Below are positions 12,383 to 20,811 of a stretch of DNA of 55,046 nucleotides, piece by piece. The position numbers were made by a program, and so were the translations under genes. The notes under the pieces are model-generated. The model searched no databases. It was not told the DNA's origin and saw nothing but the letters and a program-made list of their open reading frames with translations. Within the stretch, counting starts at the first letter, position 1; the number at the start of each line of letters is the position of its first letter. Origin of the DNA: an uncultured Burkholderiales bacterium (GTDB taxonomy: Bacteria; Pseudomonadota; Gammaproteobacteria; Burkholderiales; Burkholderiaceae_C); NCBI GenBank assembly GCA_903916355.1, contig CAIWWN010000149.1:1-55046 (forward strand), read 5' to 3'.

Positions 12383-13354
12383 TCAAGCTGCCTTGCACGC
12401 TCGCACCCCCACCCGGACGCTGGCTTTGATTGTTTGCGAAGGCAACTCGCCAAACATGATTTTGTAGTGCCTCGTGAAATGGCTGGCACTGGAAAACCCC
12501 AAATTGCAAGCAATGTCAATGATGGCCGGGGCGTCGTTTTGCTTGAGTATGCGACGCGCTGCGTTCAAGCGCAGCGCACGCAAATAGGCTTGCGGCGTGG
12601 TGTGTACAAACTCTTCAAAACAGTATTGCAAGCTGCGTCGGCTGGCGTAGGCGGCGGCGCAAATGTCGGGTACACCAATGGGGTCGTGCACATGCGCTTG
12701 CATAAAGTCGATGGCCCGCTGCACCACTTTGAGCCTTGAGTCGGTGCGGCGCGGGATGCTGGCGTCTTGCGTGGCGCTGTGCATGGCCAGCAACACGGTT
12801 TGACTCAAGGTGGCGCTGAGCAATTCGGCTTCTTGGACTTGGCTGTCCAGCGGTTCAATGCCATGGGCTGCATTCGCCGTGACCGCCAACAGCAAATGCC
12901 GAATGGCGCTGGCCGCGTCCGGTGACAGGCCGAGGTTGCGATCGCGCTCGGCTTGGTGCAGCCATTCCAATTTGGGGCCGGTCAACTGGTTCAGCGTGTC
13001 GCGGTGCACCGACAAGCCAATCAGATCCAACTCCCCGGCCGAGACCAGTTGATGTTCATCGTCAGCGCCAAACACCAGCAGCGATTCGCGCGCCAGCGGC
13101 CGCCCTGCAAAGCTGGAGCCCGGTTGCACGGCCAGTGGAATGGCCAGCACCAGGTGGTCCCGCGGCGGCGTGATTTGTTGGCGCAGATGCAAGTTGCTGG
13201 TTTCACGCAGCAGCGCGCCTTGGTCCATCACCATTTGCCAGGCGTGGCCCTGAAAGCGCCCGCAGCTGAGCTGCTCGTAGTGTTGCTGCCAGCCGTTCAA
13301 GGCCTGGGCTTGGTCCTGGGCGTCGGACCAGTTGTGATCGTGGATCGAGGCCAT
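12383..13354 (-). CDS. AraC-family transcriptional regulator
   Basis: C-terminal AraC HTH: VPDICAAAYASRRSLQYCFEEFVHTTPQAYLRALRLNAARRIL...IACNLGFSSASHFTRHYKIMFGELPSQ. Confidence 0.9.
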   Translation of the reverse strand: MASIHDHNWSDAQDQAQALNGWQQHYEQLSCGRFQGHAWQMVMDQGALLRETSNLHLRQQITPPRDHLVLAIPLAVQPGSSFAGRPLARESLLVFGADDEHQLVSAGELDLIGLSVHRDTLNQLTGPKLEWLHQAERDRNLGLSPDAASAIRHLLLAVTANAAHGIEPLDSQVQEAELLSATLSQTVLLAMHSATQDASIPRRTDSRLKVVQRAIDFMQAHVHDPIGVPDICAAAYASRRSLQYCFEEFVHTTPQAYLRALRLNAARRILKQNDAPAIIDIACNLGFSSASHFTRHYKIMFGELPSQTIKASVRVGVRACKAA

Positions 13355-13373
13355 GCGTGTGTCCCTGTGCGCT

Positions 13374-13916
13374 TCATGGTGTCTGAGCAATGTGCAAGCC
13401 AAGTCCTTGTGCGCGCTGCACCAAAACGGCACGTGTGGCGGCCACATCCACCAAGGGGGTCCGGCGCGCCTGGCTCACTTCGCTTGCATCAAAGTCACGA
13501 TGTTGCGACGGAATGGAGGCGCTGGCTATAGAGGAAAGTACCCAGTTCGTGACCTGGGCTATTTGTTCATCGTTCAAACCCGAGCCCATCACGCCGGGCA
13601 CTTGAAGCAAAAACTCGCGCCCACCGGGCACACGCAAAAACTGCCCGAGCTGGCGCATATCGGGCACGCGCGCGCTGGCCGAGCCGCTGCCGTCCAGGCT
13701 GTGGCAACCGGCGCAGTGCAAGACATACAGGGCTCTGGTGCTGTGGGCGGGCGAAATGGACGGCGCGTTGGCGCGCTGCACCACCTGCCGCCCCAAGGTG
13801 GTGGCGGTGTTGCCGTGGACCTCATGGGCGTGGGTGGCCGGTCCCATGAAGGAGCCAACCACGGCGAATGCAAAGGCTGCACTCAGGAAGGCCGGCCGTC
13901 GGACACCTGTGCGCAT
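13374..13916 (-). CDS. c-type cytochrome, single CAGCH heme site
   Basis: YVLHCAGCHSLDGSG; exported; downstream of amine dehydrogenase genes. Confidence 0.85.
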   Translation of the reverse strand: MRTGVRRPAFLSAAFAFAVVGSFMGPATHAHEVHGNTATTLGRQVVQRANAPSISPAHSTRALYVLHCAGCHSLDGSGSASARVPDMRQLGQFLRVPGGREFLLQVPGVMGSGLNDEQIAQVTNWVLSSIASASIPSQHRDFDASEVSQARRTPLVDVAATRAVLVQRAQGLGLHIAQTP

Positions 13917-13920
13917 GAGC

Positions 13921-14361
13921 TTACTTGAGCAGTTGCATACGCAGGGCCCGCGACTGCGGCGGACTGCCTGCACTGCTGCGCGCCGTGGCGATTTCGTCGG
14001 CGCTGTAGGCGGGGCCTTGTCGCTTTTGCAGGCCTTGCAAATGGCTGGCAATGACGGCCAGTTGTTCATCGTTCAGTTGACCGGCAAAAGCGGGCATGCT
14101 GCCGACAAAACGCTGACCGTTGACCACGATCAGACCCGACAGGCCATGGGTGATGACTTGCGCCAGGTAGTTGCGGTCTGCGCCTAGGCGTTGCCAGTGC
14201 TCGCCTTGAAGGGACGGCGCCAGGCCCACCGTGCCACTGCCATCGGCCTGGTGGCAGGCGGCGCAGTGTTGCGCAAACAGCGCAACGCCATCGGCAGCTT
14301 GCGTCAGCGGCGCGCACAGGCTGAGCACGCTGGTCAGCAGCCAAGGAAAAGCAAGCCGCAT
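13921..14361 (-). CDS. c-type cytochrome, class I, single CAACH heme site
   Basis: Signal peptide; FAQHCAACHQADGSGTVGLAPSL; MPAF candidate Met ligand. Confidence 0.88.
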   Translation of the reverse strand: MRLAFPWLLTSVLSLCAPLTQAADGVALFAQHCAACHQADGSGTVGLAPSLQGEHWQRLGADRNYLAQVITHGLSGLIVVNGQRFVGSMPAFAGQLNDEQLAVIASHLQGLQKRQGPAYSADEIATARSSAGSPPQSRALRMQLLK

Positions 14362-14900
14362 CAGGCCACGCCTACAATGATGGAGGTGGTGCAGTGGAAC
14401 ATGGAGCTGGTGTTGGCCATGCACCAGTTGATGTCGTTGTGCACACCCAGGCGGTAGCCGGGCCGTTCGCGCTCGTTGTTGTTGCACAGACATTCGCCGC
14501 AGGAGCCTTTGCCGCAGCAGTCGTTGTAAGACACCAGGTAGTGACGGCCGTCTTGCGGGTTCAGGCAGGTGCCGACCCACGACACCTTGGAGGCCTCGGT
14601 GCCCGGCGGGCATTGCGTGAGCGAGCCACCGCAGCAGGTGCACAAAAAGCCGTCAAAGGCGCAGTAACGCCAATACTCGCATTGCGTGGGGTCCAGCGTT
14701 TTGTCGAGTTTCTTGCCGGGCTCGGCCGCTTGTGCGCCCATGAACTGGCCGCTGCGATCAAAGGGCAGCATGGGCAAGATCGCGCCGCCCACCAGCGCCG
14801 TGCCCAAGCGCGTGACGAAACTGCGGCGTCCGTGTTGGCTGGCCACTGCGCGCACGCGCCGCTCGGTCAATCGGTCCAAGATGTTCAATAACCATGTCAT
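14361..14900 (-). CDS. mauA: TTQ amine dehydrogenase (methylamine/aromatic amine) light chain
   Basis: Tat-like signal (GRRSFVTRLG); Cys-rich CEYWRYCAFDGFLCTCCGG...; TTQ Trp contexts SWVGTC and INWCMA. Confidence 0.92.
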   Translation of the reverse strand: MTWLLNILDRLTERRVRAVASQHGRRSFVTRLGTALVGGAILPMLPFDRSGQFMGAQAAEPGKKLDKTLDPTQCEYWRYCAFDGFLCTCCGGSLTQCPPGTEASKVSWVGTCLNPQDGRHYLVSYNDCCGKGSCGECLCNNNERERPGYRLGVHNDINWCMANTSSMFHCTTSIIVGVA

Positions 14901-14925
14901 GGTGAATCTCCGGTAAGGCCTGACT

Positions 14926-15513
14926 TCAGGCGGTCTGGCCTTCAAGGTATTTTTGAATCGTCGGCGTGTCCATGTCATGCGCGTTGAGCAAGCTGTCAAG
15001 CTGCTCACGCGAGTTGACCAAGCCTTTGGCGCGCACGGTGCCTTCGCGGTCCATCAACACCGCGTAGGGCAAGCGCGAGACGCGGTAGCTCATGCCCAGT
15101 TCTGTGGACAGCAGGTAGGGCATGGCTTGCAGCCCTTGCGCACGCATGAACTGCAGATGATCGCCTTCGCCGTCGCTGGCCAGGACCACGCGCAAGCTGC
15201 TGGCTTCGTCGCGCGCCAGGTGCTTCAAGATAGGGATCAGTTTTTTGCACACCGGGCAGGTGGGCGCCAAAAAGAACAGCAGCGTGGGTTGTGCTTGGGG
15301 GCCGCCGATCACCACCTGCTCAGACTGCAAACCGATCAGGTCAAAAATGGGCGAGGGCTGGCCGACGGCTGGGCCCGCATCGGTCACCAGTGCACCCATG
15401 GGCGCGACCCGCTCAAACAGCACACCGACTTGGCGCGACAGCGCCCACACCAAAAGGCCCAGCGCGAGCACGGCGAGCCACAACAGAACTACGGAAATGG
15501 TCATGGCATCCAT
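14926..15513 (-). CDS. mauD: MauD-like thioredoxin-fold amine dehydrogenase accessory protein
   Basis: TM anchor plus APTCPVCKKLIPIL; between mauE-like and mauA-like genes. Confidence 0.9.
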   Translation of the reverse strand: MDAMTISVVLLWLAVLALGLLVWALSRQVGVLFERVAPMGALVTDAGPAVGQPSPIFDLIGLQSEQVVIGGPQAQPTLLFFLAPTCPVCKKLIPILKHLARDEASSLRVVLASDGEGDHLQFMRAQGLQAMPYLLSTELGMSYRVSRLPYAVLMDREGTVRAKGLVNSREQLDSLLNAHDMDTPTIQKYLEGQTA

Positions 15514-15526
15514 GGGCGTTCTTTCT

Positions 15527-16057
15527 TTAAATGGGGAAGGGGCGGCGGGTTTGCCGCAGCACTTGGTGAAACGCGGCCCAGAGCAAGCTGCCCAGCAGCA
15601 CCGCGCCCAGGGTCACGCCGTAATCGGCGAGGTGCATCTCGCGTGGCACCAGGCTGGCGCTGGCGGGCAGGCACAGCAGCGTCAAGACGAGGTTGCGCAG
15701 CACCAGGGCCCAAGACAAGGGCAAAGGTTCGCCGCCGCAACCGCAGTCGAGTCGACGGCCGGCTTTGCGGTGCCAAGCCATGGTGCTGGCATACAGCAGT
15801 AACAAGGCCGTGGCCCCAGCGGCGCCAACTTCGCGCCAAGGGGAAAGCAGCAGCAAGCCAAAGCCGATTTCGGCCAAGGGCATAGCCCCGCTGAGCGGGG
15901 TGATCAAGGCGTCGGGTACGCGGTAGGCGCCCAGGTGTTGCACAAACAAGCTGCGGTCCAGCAGCTTCACGAGGCCGGCATGCAGCAGCAAGGTCGCCAG
16001 CCAAGCGGCTGGAATCCAAACGGCCAAAGGGTCGAGCGTGAGCGGTGTCGCGTTCAT
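15527..16057 (-). CDS. mauE: MauE-like membrane accessory protein
   Basis: Polytopic, RRLDCGCGG motif, position between heavy chain and mauD. Confidence 0.85.
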   Translation of the reverse strand: MNATPLTLDPLAVWIPAAWLATLLLHAGLVKLLDRSLFVQHLGAYRVPDALITPLSGAMPLAEIGFGLLLLSPWREVGAAGATALLLLYASTMAWHRKAGRRLDCGCGGEPLPLSWALVLRNLVLTLLCLPASASLVPREMHLADYGVTLGAVLLGSLLWAAFHQVLRQTRRPFPI

Positions 16058-16067
16058 GGTCTGGTCC

Positions 16068-17291
16068 TCAGTCGTGCGACTCGATGTGCAGCGCAGCCTC
16101 ACCTGCCTTGGTCACCGAGCTCAGGTGCGTGAGCTTGCCGTTGCCTGGCCAGCGCCACACGTTCATGGCGCCGGTCATGCCGTCCAGCGCTTGCAGGCGT
16201 TCGCCGTTGTGCGAAAAGGTGAGCGAGGCTGTGCCTTTGCCCGGATGTCGGGCCACGCGTTGGCCGGTCTGCAGGTCAAACACCCACAGCTGGGCGGCGG
16301 GGCTCTTGTGCGAGCCTTCAGCGCCTTTGGGGTGCATGCCGGCCACCAGCCAGTGGGCGCTGGGGTCGACGGCAAAGTTTTGGTAACCACCGGGCCGCCA
16401 TCCGCCCTTGCGGTCTGCGGCGGTGACCAGCGACTGTTGGCGCACCACGCGTGCCACCGGGCCGCCCAGATCGAGTTCGGTCAACAGACCCAGGAAGGAG
16501 ACAAACCAGTAACGGTCGCCCACTTGTTCAGCGTGGTGAAACCAAGCGTCGGTGTCGGCGTCAAAAAGCTTGGCGCTGACCTGGCGATCGGCGACTTGGC
16601 CTTGCTCGTTCAGCGTGATGGTGGCGACTTTGCCGTCGCCGCACAGCATAGAGAACCGGTGGCCGCTGGCCGCAGGCAAGGTGCCCCAGCAACCTGGGGT
16701 TTGAATCTCGTTGACGACCTGGCGCGCGGTCAAGTCGACCACGGTGATCGAGGTGGCCGGCGTGGCGTTCTGCACCAGCACATAGCGCCCACTGCCGGTG
16801 GCGCGCACCAGACCGCGGTAGTTCAGCGCCTGCGCGCGGCGCGGTGGCAAGATCACTTCGTATTTGGGCGCCAGATTCACGGTGTCGTGCACTTCCAGCA
16901 AGTCGGTGCGCTCGCCCCGCGTGCCGCGGCTGTAGTAGGTGGTGGCCACATACAGTTCGTCGGCCTTGGCGCTGAGGGTGAAGTTACCGGCAAAGCCGGT
17001 CGAGACCATGCCCAAAAAGCGACCCTGAGTGGCATCAAACACGCGAATGCGGCCATCGATAATGTGACTGATGGCCACATCGGCCACATAGACCCGCGAG
17101 GTCGGGGCTTGGGCCAGACTGGTCACCGTCAGAGTTTCGGCTGGCAGTTCTTGCGCAGTGATTTTTGGCGATGGGGTTGAAGGCGGCGCGGCGTGCGCGC
17201 TGGCTGCCAACAGCAGGCCGGCCGCAAGACGACTCAGGGTCTGCGCTCCTGCATGAGGCCTTGTGCCGACTGACCTGAAAAAGGTATTCAT
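16068..17291 (-). CDS. mauB: TTQ amine dehydrogenase heavy (beta-propeller) chain
   Basis: RVYVADVAISHIIDGRIRVFDATQGRFLGMVSTGFAGNFTLSAKADELYVATTYYSRGTRGERTDLLEVHD typical of amine dehydrogenase heavy chains. Confidence 0.92.
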   Translation of the reverse strand: MNTFFRSVGTRPHAGAQTLSRLAAGLLLAASAHAAPPSTPSPKITAQELPAETLTVTSLAQAPTSRVYVADVAISHIIDGRIRVFDATQGRFLGMVSTGFAGNFTLSAKADELYVATTYYSRGTRGERTDLLEVHDTVNLAPKYEVILPPRRAQALNYRGLVRATGSGRYVLVQNATPATSITVVDLTARQVVNEIQTPGCWGTLPAASGHRFSMLCGDGKVATITLNEQGQVADRQVSAKLFDADTDAWFHHAEQVGDRYWFVSFLGLLTELDLGGPVARVVRQQSLVTAADRKGGWRPGGYQNFAVDPSAHWLVAGMHPKGAEGSHKSPAAQLWVFDLQTGQRVARHPGKGTASLTFSHNGERLQALDGMTGAMNVWRWPGNGKLTHLSSVTKAGEAALHIESHD

Positions 17292-17402
17292 CTGTGGTTC
17301 CTCCTGAACCCCGGGGTAAGGGATCAGTCTAAAGGGGAAGCCCCCCAAGCCACTATCACGAATCGGCAAAGAAGCCGGCCCGTCGCGCCAGCCGGTTAGA
17401 CC

Positions 17403-18038
17403 TCACCAGCGCAGGAATCGGGCACCCAACACCGCCCCGACCACCGCGCTCAAGCCCATGCCGCCCGAGTACCACAGGGCGAAGAAGGTAAAGCTGTTTT
17501 CGGTGCAGTGCAGCGAGTAGAACATCGCGGCCAGGGCGCCGGCCAGCAAGCCCGATGCTGCGCCAGTGAGCCCTGGCCGGGTTGGGGCCATGTCGCGCAG
17601 CGTCCACATCAATGCAGCCAATACAGGCAGGGCGATGAATGCGATGTTCAAAGTGCACACTTGCCAGCTCGTCCCCAAGGCCAAGGCGCTGCGCTGCGGC
17701 ACCGGGGCTTGTAGCAGCTGACTCATGCCTTGCCCGCCCATGGCCAGCAGTGCCAAACCAATGGCCCAAGGCGCGTTGCCCATCTGCCTACCCGGGTGGA
17801 CCATGCGGTACACCAAGGCTGCACTGAAAACGAGTAGCGCAAACAGCCACACCATCTTCAAGCTGAAGACCGAAGTGCTTGCGAACTCACTCAGCTTCGG
17901 ATTCAAACCCAGGTAAAGCACCATCACGACGCAAACCGCCAGTGCGACCGCCAAACGCCCACCGACTTGCCGGGGAGCCGGTCCTTGCGCGGGGCCGGCG
18001 TCGTGCGCTAACAAAGCAATCAATTCATCGGTGTTCAT
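17403..18038 (-). CDS. NrsF-like (DUF1109) membrane anti-sigma factor
   Basis: Six-TM-type sequence; start codon overlaps sigma factor stop; conserved partner of SigF-type ECFs. Confidence 0.85.
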   Translation of the reverse strand: MNTDELIALLAHDAGPAQGPAPRQVGGRLAVALAVCVVMVLYLGLNPKLSEFASTSVFSLKMVWLFALLVFSAALVYRMVHPGRQMGNAPWAIGLALLAMGGQGMSQLLQAPVPQRSALALGTSWQVCTLNIAFIALPVLAALMWTLRDMAPTRPGLTGAASGLLAGALAAMFYSLHCTENSFTFFALWYSGGMGLSAVVGAVLGARFLRW

Positions 18039-18595
18039 GGTTTCGCTCTCCATTGGGTGGCCAAGGCCTTTAAGCCTCGGTGCACATTCACTTTCACGGC
18101 CGCTTCGCTTTGCCCAGTCAAGGCCGCGGTCTCGGTGATCGACAGGCCTTGCAATTTGGTGTGTTCAATCGCCAGGCGCTGCTTGTCGGGCAACAGCGTC
18201 AGCATATGGCCCAGGTCGCGCTGCGAGTCGGCCGCTTCGGTGTCGCCGCTGATGGACAAAATTTCTGACCAGTCGTCGATGTCATCGTGCAAAGCCTCAC
18301 GCCGGCCGTGCGCGCGCAAATGGTCAATCCATTTGTAGCGTGCGATCGCGTACATCCACGCCGTGAAGGCTTGCTCACTTTGGTAGGTGTGGCGTTTTTG
18401 ATGAATGGCCAACAGAGTTTCTTGCACAAGGTCCTCGACATCACTGGGTTGCGACTGCATGCGTCGATTCAGAAAGCGCCGCAGGTAGCCACTGATGACT
18501 TTCAAAGCGCGCGCATAGCAGGCGGCGTCACCCTCCTGGGCTTGCAGCCATAGCGCATGCAATTCGAGTTCAATGGTTTGCAGGCTTTCGCTCAT
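18035..18595 (-). CDS. ECF RNA polymerase sigma factor (SigF-like)
   Basis: Sigma2 DVEDLVQETLLAIHQKRHTYQ...FTAWMYAIARYKWIDHLR; sigma4 LPDKQRLAIEHTKLQGLSITETAALTGQSEAAVKVNVHRGLKAL. Confidence 0.93.
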   Translation of the reverse strand: MSESLQTIELELHALWLQAQEGDAACYARALKVISGYLRRFLNRRMQSQPSDVEDLVQETLLAIHQKRHTYQSEQAFTAWMYAIARYKWIDHLRAHGRREALHDDIDDWSEILSISGDTEAADSQRDLGHMLTLLPDKQRLAIEHTKLQGLSITETAALTGQSEAAVKVNVHRGLKALATQWRAKP

Positions 18596-18603
18596 CAAGT
18601 CAG

Positions 18604-18687
18604 TTCGTTGTGGGTCAAGAAAAAGTTACAGATTAAAAAGAAGTAAATAAATTAAATTTTTCGTAACTTTTCGGTGTGATGCGACGG
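18604..18687. promoter_or_regulatory. Candidate ECF promoter elements in the divergent intergenic region
   Basis: Minus strand GTAAC (18629-18625)-N17-CGAA (18607-18604); plus strand GTAACTTTT at 18663 upstream of the RiPP precursor gene. Confidence 0.4.
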
Positions 18688-18775
18688 ATTACACCATGAC
18701 AGCGCTTGACAAGTGCCAAGACGGCATCAGTCAAAGCGGTCACTTTCAACCTTCCATCCTTCAGGAGATTTTTCA

Positions 18776-19128
18776 TGAACAAGCAACAACTTCTCGCCAT
18801 CGCTTTGGGCTCTGCATATGCCGTCGTGGCCAGCCTGCCCGCCCATGCTGCGGGCAATCCCTTCAGCGCCAAAACATTGGATGCTGGTTACCAAGTCGCC
18901 CAAGCCGACATGAAACCCGATATGAAGGGTGAGATGAAAGGCGATATGAAAGCCGACATGAAGGCCAAAGAGGCCAGCTGTGGTGCCGACAAGAAAATGG
19001 ACAAGGGTATGGACAAGAAGAAAGACGGCAGCTGCGGTGGTGACAAAAAGGCCGATATGAAGATGGACAGCAAAGCCAAGGACGGCAAGTGCGGTGAAGC
19101 CAAGTGCGGCGCTGACAAGAAAAAATAA
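18776..19128 (+). CDS. Bufferin/HvfA-type RiPP metallophore precursor (Cys-Gly motifs, DMK repeats)
   Basis: Signal peptide MNKQQLLAIALGSAYAVVASLPAHAA; then ADMKPDMKGEMKGDMKADMKAKEASCG...DGSCGG...DGKCGEAKCGADKKK; followed by MNIO, DUF2063 and DoxX genes. Confidence 0.85.
18907..18966 (+). repeat. 12-bp in-frame tandem repeat (five units) encoding (D/E)-M-K-x
   Basis: gacatgaaaccc/gatatgaagggt/gagatgaaaggc/gatatgaaagcc/gacatgaaggcc. Confidence 0.9.
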
Positions 19129-19165
19129 GCCCTGCCAACGGCCCATCGATTTTCAAAGCTGAACC

Positions 19166-20077
19166 ATGTCCATGCACTCCATTGCTCAACCCGCCGCCGG
19201 CTTGGGTTTTCGCCGCGAGTTGATCTCGGCGCTGCAGCAAGGTGTGCCGGACGCGGTCCAGTTTTTCGAAGTCGCTCCCGAGAACTGGGCCGGCATGGGC
19301 GGCCGCGCGGGTCGCGACTTTCGCGCCTTCACCGAACGCTTTCCTTTTGTCTGCCACGGCTTGTCTTTGTCCCTGGGTGGCCCAGGGCCGTTGGACGAGA
19401 TCTTGCTGCGCCGTACCAAGGGCTTTATGCGCGAACACGGCATCAGCCTTTTTACCGAACACTTATCTTGGTGCGCGGACGACAGCCACCTGTTCGAGTT
19501 GCTCCCTATTCCCATGACCGAAGAAGCGGTGCGCTACACGGCCCAGCGTATTGCAAGGGCGCAAGATATTTTGGGCATGCGCATCGGCGTGGAAAACGCC
19601 TCCACCTACATCGCCCCGCCGGGTGCCGAAATGACCGAGCCCGAATTCGTGCGCGCCGTGGTGGAGCAGGCCGATTGCCTGCTGCACTTGGACGTGAACA
19701 ATATCTATGTCAACAGCCAGAATTTTGGCTTTGACCCCCACGCCTACTTAGAGCAACTGCCACTGGAGCGCACCTGCTATGTGCATGTGGCGGGGCACTA
19801 CGTCGAAGACGATGGTTTGCACATCGACACCCACGGCAGCGACGTGATCGACCCGGTGTGGCAACTGCTGCAAGCCGCTTACCAGCGCATCGGCCACGCG
19901 GTGCCAACGTGCTTGGAGCGCGATTTCAATATCCCCGACCTGCCCACCTTGACGCAAGAGGTGGCGCACATTGCACGCCTGCAACAAGCGGCCTGGAGTC
20001 GCGTTTCAGAGCCGCATTTATCGCCCGCAGCGCACCCAGCTTTGCCTCATGTAGCCTCTCCTTGGCAGGTGGCTTGA
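19166..20077 (+). CDS. MNIO (DUF692) RiPP maturase, HvfB/BufB-like
   Basis: LGFRRELISAL...VQFFEVAPENWAGMGGRAGRDFRAFTERFPFVCHGLSLSLGG; HLDVNNIYVNSQNFGFDP; overlaps next gene at TGATG. Confidence 0.93.
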   Translation: MSMHSIAQPAAGLGFRRELISALQQGVPDAVQFFEVAPENWAGMGGRAGRDFRAFTERFPFVCHGLSLSLGGPGPLDEILLRRTKGFMREHGISLFTEHLSWCADDSHLFELLPIPMTEEAVRYTAQRIARAQDILGMRIGVENASTYIAPPGAEMTEPEFVRAVVEQADCLLHLDVNNIYVNSQNFGFDPHAYLEQLPLERTCYVHVAGHYVEDDGLHIDTHGSDVIDPVWQLLQAAYQRIGHAVPTCLERDFNIPDLPTLTQEVAHIARLQQAAWSRVSEPHLSPAAHPALPHVASPWQVA

Positions 20078-20811
20078 TGCTCGCGTTTCAAGAGTTTCAG
20101 CATGCCCTCGCGCAGCACCTGCGCGACCCGCACCACACACGCCGTCCTGCAGGGGTGCCACCACGCCGCATGGCGGTTTACAACGAGCTGGTATTCAACA
20201 ACCTGTGCGGGTTTTTGGACAGTTGCTTTCCGGTCAGCCGCCAATTGTTGGGCGAGGCGCGTTGGCGCCGGCTGTGCCGCACCTTTGGCCGTGACTGGCC
20301 GTTGCACACGCCTTGGTTCCGCGAGATTCCGCGTGAGTTTGTGCGCTACCTCAGCGAAGGCCGTATAGCCCAAATCCTGCCGCGCAGCTTGGCCGAGCTG
20401 GCCCATTACGAATGGGCCGAGCTATCGGTGGACGTGATGGAGGTCACGCTCCCTGCACACGACTGCCAAGGCGACATGATGCAAGCGCGCGTGCTGCTGA
20501 ACCCGGCGCGGGTGGACGTGGCCAGCGCCTGGCCGGTGCACCGAATCGGCCCGACCTGGCAGCCCCGAAAAACAGAGCCCACTTTTTTGGTGGTGTTTCG
20601 CGATGCAGAGCTCGCAGTGCAATTTACCGAAATCAACGCCGTCACCGCCCATGTGTTGGCGCTCTTGGACAGCGGCCTGACCGGCCAGCAAGCCTTTGCG
20701 CAACTGGCCCAAGAGATGGCCCACCCCGACCCCGAAGCCCTGCAAGGCTTTGGCCAGCAACTTCTCAACAGCCTGCGTGAGCAAGGCGTCATTTTGGGCA
20801 CCCTGACATGA
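20077..20811 (+). CDS. DUF2063-type RiPP maturation partner, HvfC/BufC-like
   Basis: [18 protein letters not shown]...[39 protein letters not shown] track start 19858 overlaps the MNIO gene. Confidence 0.92.
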   Translation: MLAFQEFQHALAQHLRDPHHTRRPAGVPPRRMAVYNELVFNNLCGFLDSCFPVSRQLLGEARWRRLCRTFGRDWPLHTPWFREIPREFVRYLSEGRIAQILPRSLAELAHYEWAELSVDVMEVTLPAHDCQGDMMQARVLLNPARVDVASAWPVHRIGPTWQPRKTEPTFLVVFRDAELAVQFTEINAVTAHVLALLDSGLTGQQAFAQLAQEMAHPDPEALQGFGQQLLNSLREQGVILGTLT

